The position numbers were made by a program, and so were the translations under genes. Positions 31,853 through 42,967 of a stretch of 64,000 bases of DNA are shown here, piece by piece. The stretch comes from Lineus longissimus (Eukaryota; Nemertea; Pilidiophora; Heteronemertea; Lineidae): NCBI RefSeq assembly GCF_910592395.1, contig NC_088317.1:11596001-11660000 (forward strand), in the 5' to 3' direction. A model generated the notes under the pieces. It was not told the origin of the DNA. It saw nothing but the letters and a program-made list of their open reading frames with translations, and did no database searches. Within the stretch, counting starts at the first letter, position 1. Every line of letters begins with the position of its first letter.

Positions 31853-32049
31853 GTAATTTCGCCATGAGTGCCATAAACTGTTGATTGAACTGAATAGACA
31901 TTTTAGACATTTTCATGTGTTTGTGAATATATTTTATCCTTGCATTAAATAGTGTTTTAAGCTTACGTTTATTCTACTTTAAGCAGTCGTTTCAGCTATC
32001 AAACAAAATAAAAAAATAGTTCAGTTTCATTAATTTCGGCCCGGGAGAA

Positions 32050-32253
32050 TGTGGAAACTCTTCGTAAACACTATTATTGTTATGTGATTCTTTTATTGTA
32101 CAGCACTATGTTAGGGCGCAGTTGGCACCCATATTACACTTATGTATTATCCAACTTCTTGTATTGTATACACATTGAGTGGGACTTGGCAATATAGTTT
32201 CATACAGGAAAGACGTCTTCGAGTTCTCTCTCTCTTCAATACGATCACACACA
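32050..32253 (+). repeat. 3' LTR of BEL/Pao element
   Basis: 204 bp, nearly identical to 23283-23486. The purine-rich GGCCCGGGAGAA just before it may be the plus-strand primer. Confidence 0.9.
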
Positions 32254-33326
32254 AGTTCCATCCAGATACGTAATCGTTTTGACCCTTTTCTGCAAGGGTA
32301 ACTCTTCTCATTCTTTGGACCCTTTATGTTTAAAGTAGCGTTATTGTTGGTGATTCCAATCCTAGTCAATGCAAGGGCCCAGGAGAAGTGGGCCAAGTTT
32401 ATTATTTGGGCATCCATCAAGACGAGCTGGGCATTTAAAAAGTCTGAAAACTGAAAAGTCTGGTGGCCTGAATGGCATGAATGGACATAGGCTTTAGAGA
32501 ATTTTTCAAACCTTGGCTTTGTGGAAAAATATTTGAAGAAAATTTATATTGACTGCATGAATAACCTTTCTTCATTAATTACGGATTTCAAGAAAGTCTT
32601 TGAGAAACATGATGTTCGTCTGTCCGGGGTGAATGAGTAAAATGTGCTAGTGTATTTAATTTCATTCCAAATGCCAACAACATTTGACCAGCTAAACTCT
32701 TCATTACAAAGGTCCAACCATTTGCTGTCATCATGAATAAAAATTGATCCATTTCACTAATTCTGTTGGCATGAACATCCTGCATTCTTCTGATTCTGGG
32801 ATTCATGACTGCTTGGGGTGTTGTCTTTTGCTAACTTCCAGATTTTGCCATTGGAGGAGGAATCCTTCCTTATTTGTATTTAGATACAGTTTAGCAGAGT
32901 AGAATTGAATGCAGACAAAATAATGGGGTGTACAAACTTGTGAAAAACATTATTTTGGGTATGTGATATTAAACAGCTTCCTAGGCCTTAACCAAAATGA
33001 TCAGTCAGTTTTGCAGTACCTTTATAATGACACCAATATGATTTTCTTGTTAAATTGGAGTTTTGTTGGAGGTGGTTGAAGCCTCTTGTTGTTGTTTTAG
33101 CACGAACATTTAGTGGTACATACCATTCTTTGTTTCACTACTAACATTATTCGTAAGCTTCTTTTAAAATGAACTCTATTAGGGACCTGTCAACCATTCC
33201 TGTGAGGTAGGCTTGGCCACTCCTGAAGGTGAATTGTTGATGTCATGCTTTTGGCAAAAGATGAGCCATGAGAAGTATGTGAATTAGATGTCATTCTTAA
33301 GCGTAAAACAGTATTGGAATATGTAA
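32254..33326. other. 1.1 kb without a recognisable gene
   Basis: Ordinary composition. A minus-strand frame is open at the left edge up to the LTR (32254-32420). No RNA gene or repeat boundary is seen. Confidence 0.35.
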
Positions 33327-33785
33327 TACCGTATATGCAAACATTTTGGCGAATCAAAATTACCACGAAAATCGCGAATTCAAAATTCCGACACGAATAA
33401 TATTGTGCACGAACGATGATTTGGACTATGACGTCATATCCAGCACAGTTAAACTGCTAACACATGCTTCGGGAGTAGATTGAAAGGGGTTACAGCTATA
33501 AAACTTGCTGATTTTGGACTAGAAAAGAAGGAAACTTGCAGTAAAGTCATCAGAGGACCATCAATGACATGGGCTGGCATATTTTGGCACAGAAAGAACC
33601 GGTAAGTGACGCTTTCTGTGTCAGTACATGCAATGCATGTGGCAGTACTGTTGACTTCATCGATCGTGAAAATGAAGGGCATTTTGAATATGATTTTGGG
33701 AACCCTGTCGCGAATATTAATCCTCGCGAAATAGTCGGGCCAAATCGCAAAATATTGTCTCGCGAAATTTATTATGTATACGGTA
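33327..33785. mobile_element. MITE with TACCGTATA ends
   Basis: TACCGTATA at 33327-33335 is inverted as TATACGGTA at 33777-33785. The interior near both ends is rich in TCGCGAA/TTCGCG motifs, which extend the symmetry imperfectly. About 460 bp with no coding capacity. A TA duplication is possible but overlaps the palindromic end. Confidence 0.5.
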
Positions 33786-34399
33786 GGTAGCGTGAACAAA
33801 GGTGGAAGATATAGTCAATAGGATGACATTATTTTGCCAACTGGATATCTGGGCACTTAAAATGTTTGACTGTTTGAGAAAAGTTATACCTATGTCACTT
33901 CGCCTTACATCACCACTTCCCATCATTTAGTGTAAATATGTCACATACTTTGCCTTATGAAGCTAGATCGTAGTGGAATACACAACCTTTGCCCATTTTT
34001 TGTATGGTGGATTTCCAGGTTTACCTGAAAATCAGTTCACTTTTAGAACTAAGCACGGTTGTTTGAAATTGTTTGACTGAATACAGTCCAGGGAATCGAG
34101 AAAGAAAAACATACCAACGTTTTCAGTGTTATTTACAGGTCACTAAGTGGCATTGTAGTATACACTAATCAATAAACAACTGTCTGATACCTTTAGTACA
34201 CCAACTATCTTCCCATGCTGATTTTTCTATTAAGAAAGCTATATTTTTCCATTTTGCCATACAAACTGAGAAATCATCAAATTCAGCATTTTTAACAAGC
34301 CACAAAAACCCTGAAAAAGTCAAAATATAGTATTAATAGTATTAGATATTCCACTGTGGTCGTCAACTGCCTATTCTATTAAGATTTATTCTTCTGCAG

Positions 34400-36111
34400 G
34401 GAAGAGCCAATCAGAATTTGATAATGAAATAAAATCCAAACCCACATCGTCTTCTACACGAGTTGATGGAAGATTGACTCGTTGTTCTGAAGATTCAAGC
34501 ACAAGTAGTGAATCTATAGGTAAGTCAAAAATTAATATCCACTCTTTATGTTAATGCCATTAAAAGTAAAAATGGGAATTAAATATTTTAATATGTACCT
34601 TAGGGATTGTCTCAAAATAATAAAAAAAAACGTTTCAAGATCGTTTTAAACAAAGAGATAAACGTTTGACACAAACGAATTCCAAACGGAAAAATTCGTT
34701 TGAGATGCATTTAAAAAACGTTTGATACAAACATAATTTTTGTTTTAGAAATATTAGACAGCGATTAAAACGCATCTCAAACTCATTTCAAACGAATTCT
34801 CAAACGGGTTCTGAATCCGTTTCAGCATTCATTTGAAATGCGTTTGGATTGTTTGAAACGAATTTCAAACGGATTCTGAATCCGTTTCTGAATTTGAAAG
34901 GTTTCTACAAACGTTTGAGTTTTGCATTTGCATTGTTTGAGCATCGTTTTGAAAGCCTTTGCCGGAAACGAATGATTTTGAAACGACCGCCAAACGTTTC
35001 AGAATGCGTTTGAAACGGAACCTATTTAATTTGAGATGATCCCTTAGCTTAACCCTTTCAGACCAGAATTTCTAGAGAGTCCGAGATTGCACCCCCCCCT
35101 CAACAGAATTTTAAATGGCAGCAGGCCAAGACCAAGTGACTCAACCTCACTTCAAAAAAACTTTCATAGTAAGAGAACTGTTAGACCCTTTGAACCATGA
35201 CCCCCTTGATGTCACATGCCTGCCCCTCTGGGAGATGTGCATGAAAAACTGTCATCAATTTGACGTAAATATAGCCGTCTGTATATTTTGTATAGGAGGT
35301 TCGTCTTAATGCCAGCATCTGGTTCAGCTTCTGAGCTGTCCAATTTCAGCTACAAATCACTTAAATGGCCATACTTGGACGTAGTTAGGTAGTCATCATC
35401 GTCAATAAGAAAGAAGTTTCTTACCGGTCATCAGATTATGGGCCATTAATCAGCCATAAATTCCATAAAAATCGGACAAACTTGGAAGTAAACCAGGAAG
35501 TAAACAATATATGAAGCAGTGTGACCCGAAGCTCCCATGTAAGCCCTGTGCTGGTTGGCCATTATCGCCACGTAATTTTTCTGTTGAAAACAGAAGCACA
35601 TGCATCCCCGCTTTAATAGCCCACCCCACGCCAAGGGCTAGCCAATGAAATCGTCTGTCGGATCACCTATAGGTGGTGCACTGTTCAGGCCCTAAACATA
35701 AAAATGATCAGGGCACAGAATGGCGATTTTGGCAGCTAAAAGCACAGAAGAAAACCATGAAATAAATGAAGGATGACCAGATAACTTGTGGGAATAGTAA
35801 ATACAGGTCCTCTGATAGGAATTTTGTGATGAAAAAGAGAGGACGTTCAAATTTGTCCTCCCTTTAAAAAATGTCCCTCCTTTGTTGGTGTTTTTCCCCA
35901 TGGAAGTCCTTCGTTTCATTTGCTGGTCGACGTGCCTTGGCAGGGCATGGGTTTTAGTCAGATAGCGTCATCCCCGCTTTAGCGGGGCAGGAGGTTGAAA
36001 GGGTTAACTTGATGGTAGGAAACATATATCGGTGTAAAGTAGGCAAGTTTTCTTATCGGAATTTCATCTTTTACAGCTCAATATATACCAGAAGATGCTG
36101 TGAACAATTGA
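34400..36111 (+). CDS. Last two exons of a Ser-rich repeat gene (copy 1)
   Basis: Exon 34400-34519 (acceptor CTGCAG, donor GTAAGT, phase 1 on both sides) encodes 40 residues starting GKSQSEFDNEIKSKP and ending SSTSSESIG-type. Exon 36077-36111 (acceptor TTTTACAG) takes one base and encodes AQYIPEDAVNN plus TGA, so it is the terminal exon. The first exon is a single, diverged unit of the repeat that is expanded 13-fold in the exon at 39398-40933. Function is unknown; the product is hydrophilic and serine-rich. Two MITEs lie in the intron. Earlier exons were not found. Confidence 0.5.
34603..35043. mobile_element. PIF/Harbinger-type MITE packed with AAACG/CGTTT motifs
   Basis: 441 bp flanked by TTA (34600-34602, 35044-35046). 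The ends GGGATTGTCTCAAA and TTTGAGATGATCCC are inverted with two mismatches. The interior carries dozens of AAACG or CGTTT steps in both orientations (for example TCAAACGGATTCTGAATCCG). A 3-bp TWA duplication with G-rich ends fits PIF/Harbinger. Non-coding. Confidence 0.7.
35053..36003. mobile_element. piggyBac-type MITE with TTAA target duplication
   Basis: 951 bp flanked by TTAA (35049-35052, 36004-36007). The ends CCCTTTCAGACC and GGTTGAAAGGG share about nine inverted bases. TTAA duplication with CCC ends is the piggyBac signature. No transposase is present. It lies 9 bp from the Harbinger-type MITE and inside the same intron. Confidence 0.65.
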
Positions 36112-36150
36112 GAAAGGTTATGGATTAATTCATCTTGACTCACCAGGTCT

Positions 36151-36508
36151 TCTTACCGTTGTTCCTACATCACTCCGTACTAAGCCCTGACAAAATTCAC
36201 GCCATTTGATGGACTTCCTTGACTGTTACAGTAACCATTGATTCCCATATAATACACGCCTTGCTGACTATTAATGATGTTACATAATTACTATTTTGTT
36301 ATTTCACGAAAATATAATCAGCGTAAATCGGGAAATAATGTGCTCGTTTTATAAATGTCGTACCATAGTAGCCTGAGTGGGAAGAACAATAGATTGAACA
36401 GCCTGCAAGGTAAACACACCTGATAGACGTGGATCTATGATCAATGCGAGATAACTTTGTTAAATTTGTCAGGGTTTCGTGCGGAGTGAAGTAGGAACAA
36501 CGGTAAGA
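36151..36508. mobile_element. MITE with long (about 43-bp) inverted repeats
   Basis: TCTTACCGTTGTTCCTACAT at 36151 and on to about 36196 is inverted at about 36463-36508 with a few mismatches. The 270-bp interior is non-coding. The family is not assigned, and the exact ends and target duplication are unclear. Confidence 0.6.
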
Positions 36509-36511
36509 GTA

Positions 36512-37404
36512 CCTGATAAGTCAGGATAGGATTAGTTTGGTCTCTGGCCGTCAAACTAGACACTGCGCTGAAAAGAAAAATGTTTTTTAAAATGTTTTTA
36601 ATAAGTCTTGATGTATATCACCCCCTGAATATTTTCCACACAAAATGGAGAATTAGATGGCAAATTGAAAGGCCCTGCTTGTAGAAGAGACTGTGTTTTT
36701 AAGCACAATAATTACAGTGGTGTCATCAATTACAGCTATCAATATTTTGAAATGCATTTTTCATCCTCAATTGATGTAGAAAATCTGACATGTCTGAGGT
36801 TCATCAAAATTTTATTCAACAAATACTTCATTAACGTGCCAATTCTCAATACGAATGTTGTGAATTTCGAGCTTTGGAAACAAATTCTGGCTACAATATA
36901 CCCAAGCTATGGCGACTTCTGCAGCTCCTGCAGGGTCATTTTATCAGCTCACATGCGAGTTTATTTGTCATCGCTAAGCAACCGTCATCATCATCGTCCA
37001 GCATTTGAAAATTGGTGGCACATTTCGTAACCACTGAAGCTACTCATCTGAAACTTTGACTTTGTACACATATGCAGCGGGGTTGGTCTCTGCGTGGAGA
37101 CCAAATTGCAAGTCATTATAATTCCCAGTTTTGCCACTATTGACGTGAACTCCCATAATGAATAATGATTGCAGATCATTGAAATTTTTATTGTAGGTAC
37201 CCCTGGCCTGCCATGGTGAGAGGACATCACATTGGGGTTTCTGATTTGACCTATTGTGGTCAGTGTGCCGTGGTACTGAAATGTGACAATGGTGGCATGA
37301 TTCGTATCCACTTTATTTATTTTATTTATTTTATTCATTTAATTGTACATAATAGTACATTCAACAGAATGCAGTGCTGTATTGTGCAGTGAGAAAAAAA
37401 ATAA
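36512..37404. repeat. Dispersed copy of the GGCACRTTT repeat family
   Basis: The stretch about 36975-37260 contains a TCATCATCATCG run, then TGGCACATTTCGTAACCACT and CTTTGTACACAT. These are the same landmarks in the same order as in the tandem units at 50638-51540. Diverged copies are also visible near 38150-38400 and 39120-39330. No gene is seen. Confidence 0.45.
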
Positions 37405-38058
37405 ATGGAAGAACATTTTAAAACAAGCAACCGTCGCATGCGCATGCAGGTAAAAATGACTTACAAATTCGCCGTCGCCAGTCTTTATAAGATCGGCCGC
37501 ATTAGGAAATTCTTGGACAAACGCAGTGCTGAAAGGCTGGTCCAAGCCTTCATTACATCAAGGCTTGATTCCAACAATGGAATTCTATACGGTCTGCCTG
37601 ATACGACTCTTGCACCGTTGCAACGGGTGCAAAATATGGCAGCAAGGCTGATATGTCGCGCAAAGAAATTTGACCATGTAACGCCCTTACTCAAGGAGCT
37701 ACACTGGCTTCCCATCAAAGCCAGGATTGAATTCAAAGTTCTGTGTGTGATCCACAAGTCACTAAATGGTGTCGGACCGGAGTACCTCAATGACCTCCTC
37801 CTGGAAACAGAAGGTCGCACTAGGTCAGCCACTTTCAAGACCCTTCAGGTCAAGCGGACCAGATCGAGGTACGGTGACCGCAGCTTTTCAACCTCTGGAA
37901 TAAACTTTCACTTGAACTGAGGTCCCAGCCAGAGACAATGTTCAAAAAACAATTAAAAACTTTGCTTTTTAATCAATTCTTCGGGGAGGTGGCACTTTGA
38001 GCGTGGTGCTACCACGAAAAGGCGCTCTATAAGTGTAGAATTCATTCATTCATTCAAA
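37405..38058 (+). pseudogene. 3' end of a CR1/L2-type LINE
   Basis: About 165 codons of the RT C-terminal region: YKIGRIRKFLDKRSAERLVQ, APLQRVQNMAARLI, LKELHWLPIKARIEFK and YLNDLL, ending TGA at 37918-37920. A conserved 3' tail follows with a hairpin-like GTGGTGCTACCACG and GGCGCTCTATAAGTG, ending in an ATTC microsatellite, typical of L2/CR1-like 3' ends. The remainder of the element is absent (5' truncation). A small frame change near the end removes the usual C-terminus. Confidence 0.75.
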
Positions 38059-39397
38059 ACAAGACCTGCGAATTACTGCCCTAAAGGTCAGCTGACCGGC
38101 GATTCTTAGCAATGGGTTAGTGCATCTTGCTATCCCACCAATGAATTTTAAGAATTTTAGCTACAGAACCCAAACTTTGTACAAATGTACACCTCTAGAT
38201 ACTGGAACTACAATTGCCAAATCATGGTTGAATATCATTTATCTGTTTGGCTCGGGGACGTTATGTGAAAACACAAAAGTGTGATAAATCCTGTAATAAT
38301 GGTGGCAACTTGCTGAAATTTTTTAATGGTATGTACCCCTGGTAAGGGGACATTTTATATTCTTTTGCTTTTTTATTTGATCTATTTTTCAGGGTTATAG
38401 GTCATCACACCATTCTTCAATGGTTGCAATTTTTGTAACTGCTTTAGCTGCTGACCTCAAAACTGAGTATGTACCACTGGTTAAAAAGTTGGTTAGCATC
38501 CTTGCTTTTGGGAGGAGGCGGGTAGGGGGAGGCTTTAAAAACAATTTTTTTTATAGGTGACCGACAAACATGATGGAGTCATTAGTACCTGTCATGCCTG
38601 TAAACTGCTAGGAAATACTGTCCCTTGCACTAGGGAGCTCCCTGCATGCACCACCTGCTGTAATGCTGGTGTTATTCAAGTTCAACATTTACCAATATAT
38701 TTTTGACATCTTATTATGAATTTCCTCCTGCTTATAATGTATAATGCCAATTTCACATTCAGTTTAACATTTTCTACCCTCCCTATGATCTATACTGCTC
38801 TGATATGCTCTGCTCTGCTATGACTTCTCATTTAAAAACTTGTTTTAGCCTAAATATTGTGGAGCAAACTTATTGGAGCTTTTACAGTACATCTTGTAAA
38901 TTGTTATTACTATTTGTATGCCAATGTACACTTTATTGTATACTGGCAATAAAGTTAATTTCATTTCAAAGGGACCATCTAAAAATGAACAACGGAACGG
39001 GAGCGCAATTGGGAGTCTGCCAGGCCTTTTTTAAGGCGTTTTTGAGATAATAATATCTTTCTAAAAATCGGGTCGGGGCTGTTTTCGCGGGTCAGGCGGG
39101 GATGCTAACCAACTAATTTTTTTATGTGGCCTATGGCATGTATGGGTAACTCATGGACCAAATCACAGACATTTGAACACCAAGGGCATGCAAAAACACA
39201 AAAAGTGCTGTAACTCCCTTCATACTGATGGCAAGGGTGTTTTTTTTTGATATTTCTAGGATTGAGAGACATCCAATGTCCTTAATATTTTCATTTCACA
39301 TACTTCAAGAGGTCAAGGTCTTCTATCATGCAGTTGTACAGTTAATCGGAAATCTCTTTGGTCTACATGGTCCCTTGACCATTTCATTGTTTTTTAG
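38059..39397. other. 1.3 kb of dispersed repeats, no gene seen
   Basis: It contains two diverged pieces of the same family as 50638-51540 and an AATAAA-bearing stretch near 38948. Near 39369 lies GGTCCCTTGACCATTTCATT, shared with the ends of the repeats at 52165-52200, 54352 and 55628. Confidence 0.4.
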
Positions 39398-40933
39398 GTG
39401 AAAGAAAGGGTGTTTATTCCGAAGCACTGAAAGTTGCTGGACTGTGGGTGGGAGTGCAACCTTTAGATATGTTGTATCAGGCTTCCGTTCAGCAGTCCAA
39501 TCAACAGTCGAATCAGGATTCTTCTAGTTCAGGTATGAGCCAGTCAGAATTTGAAGATAAAGTTATCGAACCCAATCCCACACCTTCGTCTTCACAAGCA
39601 CTTGATCTACAGTCTAATCAGGATTCTTCTAGTTCAGGGAAGAGCCAGTCAGAATTTGAACATGAAGTTAACGAACCCAATCCCACACCTTCGTCTTCAC
39701 AAGCACTTGATCTACAGTCCAATCAGGATTCTTCTAGTACAGGGAAGAGCCAGTTAGAATTTGAAGATGAAGTTATCGAACCCAATCCCACACCTTCGTC
39801 TTCACAAGCACTTGATCTACAGTCCAATCAGGATTCTTCTAGTACAGGGAAGAGCCAGTTAGAATTTGAAGATGAAGTTAACGAACCCAATCCCACACCT
39901 TCGTCTTCACAAGCACTTGATCTACAGTCCAATCAGGATTCTTCTAATTTAGGGAAGAGCCAGTCAGAATTTGAAGATGAAGTTAACGAACCCGATCCCA
40001 CACCTTCGTCTTCACAAGCACTTGATCTACAGTCCAAACAGGATTCTTCTAGTTCAGGGAAGAGCCAATATGAAGATGAAGTTATCAAACCCAATCTCAC
40101 ACCTTCGTCTTCACAAGCACTTGATCTACAGTCCAATCAGGAGTCTTCTAGTACAGGGAAGAGCCAGTTAGAATTTGAAGATGAAGTTAACGAACCCAAT
40201 CCCACACCTTCGTCTTCACAAGCACTTGATCTACAGTCCAATCAGGATTCTTCTAGTTCAGGGAAGAGCCAATTTGAAGATGAAGTTATCAAACCCAATC
40301 CAACACCTTCGTCTACACAAGCACTTGATCTACAGTCCAATCAGGATTCTTCTAGTTCAGGGAAGAGCCAGTCAGAATTTGAAGATAAAGTTATCGAACC
40401 CAATCCCACACCTTCGTCTTCACAAGCACTTGATCTACAGTCCAATCAGGATTCTTCTAGTTCAGGGAAGAGCCAGTCAGAATTTGAAGATAAAGTTATC
40501 GAAGCCAATCCCACACCTTCGCCTTCACAAGCACTTGATCTACAGTCCAATCAGGATTCTTCTAGTTCAGGGAAGAGCCAGTCAGAATTTGAAGATAAAG
40601 TTATCGAACCCAATCCCACACCTTCGTCTTCACAAGGACTTGATCCACAGTCCAATCAGGATTCTTCTTGTTCTGGGGAGAGCCAGTCAGAATTTGAAGA
40701 TAAAGTTATCGAACCCAATCCCACACCTTCGTCTTCACAAGCACTTGATCCACAGTCCAATCAGGATTCTTCTTGTTCTGGGGAGAGCCATTCGGAATTT
40801 GAAGATAAAGTTATTGAACCCAATTCCACACGTTATTCTCCACAAGTATTTGATGAACAGTCCATTCGGATCCAAGATGATGGAAGAGTGACTGGTTGTT
40901 CAGACAATACAAGCACACGTAGTGAATTTATAG
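39398..40933 (+). CDS. Exon with thirteen 35-residue repeats (copy 2)
   Basis: A single 1,536-bp exon with acceptor TTTTTTAG and donor GTAAGT, phase 1 at both ends. A unique N-terminal part (GERKGVYSEALKVAGLW) is followed by 13 tandem units of the type SQSEFEDKVIEPNPTPSSSQ then ALDLQSNQDSSSSGK, most of 35 residues (105 bp) and two of 33. The last unit changes into the same C-terminal segment as the exon at 34400-34519 (DDGRVTGC). The product is acidic, Ser/Gln/Pro-rich and probably disordered. No function is recognised. The expected short terminal exon (as at 36077) was not found downstream; a Gypsy element begins 600 bp further on. Confidence 0.65.
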
Positions 40934-41541
40934 GTAAGTCAAAAAATAATATTTTAACCCTTTGGCAGCTGAACCAATTTCAGAAGTGATGCATTTTTTT
41001 TGACTTGGCCTAATATTGGTCAAGGCATTTTGCACGTATCCCTAGGCAGAGAAAGCAATCAAGTTGAACTTGTTACGATGGATGCCTGAATAACTGGCTA
41101 CAAACTGATCCCAGAAAGAATATTCCTAGATGACATGTCCTTCCTTGGTCTGCTGTGTTTTGAATGGCCCACAATGGCCATTGCCAGGGGATAAATTTGA
41201 TAAAATGGGCATAAAAAACACTTTCTGATAAATTGTTCTTGCAGAGCTTGGGTATTCTGAGCCTTGGCCATGAAAGTGGATGCAATGCCCTTCCTGACCA
41301 CATTGGTCCTGTTGATATAACTATCCTGGAAGGATTTTCCAAAAAAATTGCCAGATCCACTGTTGAGAGAAGGGGCGGAGCCTCCTCTCTCAATTTATAG
41401 AATGTAGCTATAGGTATGCAAAAAACTCCCAACTTAATCTGGAATTCAATTCTCTTTCATTTGCTCTTGATTTCAAGTTGATCAGGCCAGAAAGCAAGAT
41501 ATGAGCAAAACAAGTTACATGTCCTGTCCAGCACTAGCGTC
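40934..41541. other. Presumed intron sequence before the Gypsy element
   Basis: It follows the GTAAGT donor at 40934. No coding segment or repeat is recognised; the 119-codon minus-strand ORF here has no visible motif. Confidence 0.4.
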
Positions 41542-41725
41542 TGTATTGTATTCTCCAGTTGCCTGTGGTCCGCTCTGTGCCATGCGCCGTTCATGAGGAG
41601 AAACTGTGAAGTGAGACGGGACGGCATGTAAACGAATAAATGCCCACGCGGTTTACTAGTATTGAAATCACGACTTGTGCCGTTCTTACAAGCAACACCG
41701 AGGCCAGAACTACAAGAACGATACA
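41542..41725 (+). repeat. 5' LTR of Gypsy element
   Basis: 184 bp with an internal AATAAATGCCC that may be the polyadenylation signal. It differs from the 3' LTR at five sites, four of them C/T or G/A. Confidence 0.9.
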
Positions 41726-41960
41726 TCTGACGACCAACGGCAGGACTGAAGCCTGATTTTGTGTGGGACGATCCGTCTTGTGTGTATTTTCCACGTTTGA
41801 AAGGGCAAAAGTTTGTTCGAAATGATGTGTAGTCTCGCACAATGCACGTTTTCCTCGACATTTGGTGCTGGACAAAAAGCTGTGGAATGTTCTCGAAGTA
41901 GTCTCGCGCAACGCACGGTATCACTTTAGAGTAGGGAGGACATTATACCATGTATACGGT

Positions 41961-42590
41961 ATGAGAATATTGGTGATTGGACACTCGTTCGTTCGTAGAT
42001 ATCGGGATCATCTGCTGGCACAATCTCCATCAGGCCCGCGTTATTATTTTAACAGAAACTTTGGACCTGACATTGGACTCCCAAGAGAGCAGATCAACGT
42101 GTTTGGTAGGGGAGGTTTGAAAATCAGTGACGGTCTTCACACGGTACGTGATTTGGTTAGCCAGTCGCGGCCAGATGTCGTGGTAGTAGAACTGGGCACC
42201 AACGATATCGCTGAAGCAGCAGTTAGTCGAGACTGTGTTAAAAGAGCTGCAGATAGCCTCGTTGATTTTTCTAAGGAAATTCGTCTTGCGTATAATGTAC
42301 GAGTGGTGGTAATTTGTCTCGTTGTGCAGCGGAGGAGGAGGAGCCGTGTTTTTGAAATTGCTCCAGATTTCGATGATTTGCGTCAAGTCTTTAATGACAG
42401 GATAAGAGTACTAGCTAGATCAAGTCCCGGCATAAAACCTTACAAGCACGATAGAACAGTGTTGGTGAATCTTCATTCGAGTCACACGACAGATGATATC
42501 CATGTGACTTCCACTTGAGGGATGCAACTGTACACTTTCAGCCTGAGGAAGGCAATTTTGCTGGGGATGAACATAGTGCGGCGTAACTGA
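41961..42590 (+). pseudogene. SGNH/GDSL-hydrolase-like ORF in Gypsy leader (copy 2)
   Basis: ATG 41961 (MRILVIGHSFVRRYR) opens 185 codons to TGA at 42516-42518; the same frame then continues 23 codons to TGA 42588. Blocks: VIGHSFVRR (Ser position), GRGGLKISD (Gly), ELGTNDI (Asn), and TTDDIHVT (Asp-x-x-His) just before the stop, then the helix GMQLYTFSLRKAILLG after it. The copy at 7664-7029 has SPRG where this one has the stop, so a CGA-to-TGA change is likely. It stands alone ahead of gag and is not in frame with it. SGNH domains are known in ORF1 of CR1-type LINEs; its place ahead of gag in an LTR element is unusual. The substrate is unknown. Confidence 0.7.
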
Positions 42591-42967
42591 TGTAAAAAAG
42601 TGCATTTTCTTATTGTGTGCATATAATGTACCTTTGGTAAAGATCTGTGGTAATTTTGCAGGTTAAATGGCGAGACCTGATGTGTTTATTATAGGGTTAC
42701 TTGTGATGATCAAGAAAGGTTGTAGTTATTAACCCCTTGCTCTCTTTGGCTAATTTTGCAAGTATTAACCCCATGTGTGCTGATGCTTAATATGATGTGG
42801 CTGTGTTGAAATTAACCCTGTATAGCACAACATGTTTTATTTTGCAGGAGTTTGGTGTTATTTGGTGTATGTGACCTGTGTGAGTGCATGAGTGTGTGGA
42901 CATTCGGTGGGAGGCATATATATAATCTGTTTCAGTTGATTTTAATCTAGCCTGGCGGATTCTAAAC

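Larger units (their letters stand above)
23283..32253 (+). mobile_element. BEL/Pao LTR retrotransposon with nested DNA transposon
   Basis: LTRs of 204 bp lie at 23283-23486 and 32050-32253 (one visible difference, C/T). A primer-binding site follows the 5' LTR. The single gag-pol frame of BEL type starts at 23537: DUF1759-type gag, three zinc knuckles, DUF1758-type protease, RT, RNase H, integrase and the DUF5641-type tail. It is split at 25846/28975 by a 3.1-kb DNA transposon and further damaged by stops and shifts. No target duplication is visible outside the LTRs (CTGCAG left, AGTTCC right). Confidence 0.85.

Noticed and set aside
37405-37920. Host gene with a 171-residue product
   Set aside because: The motifs match the C-terminal end of CR1/L2-type LINE reverse transcriptases and a LINE 3' tail follows.
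39551-40891. Second plus-strand and minus-strand ORFs over the 105-bp repeats
   Set aside because: They are shadow frames of a repeat whose length is a multiple of three; only the phase-consistent exon frame is annotated.
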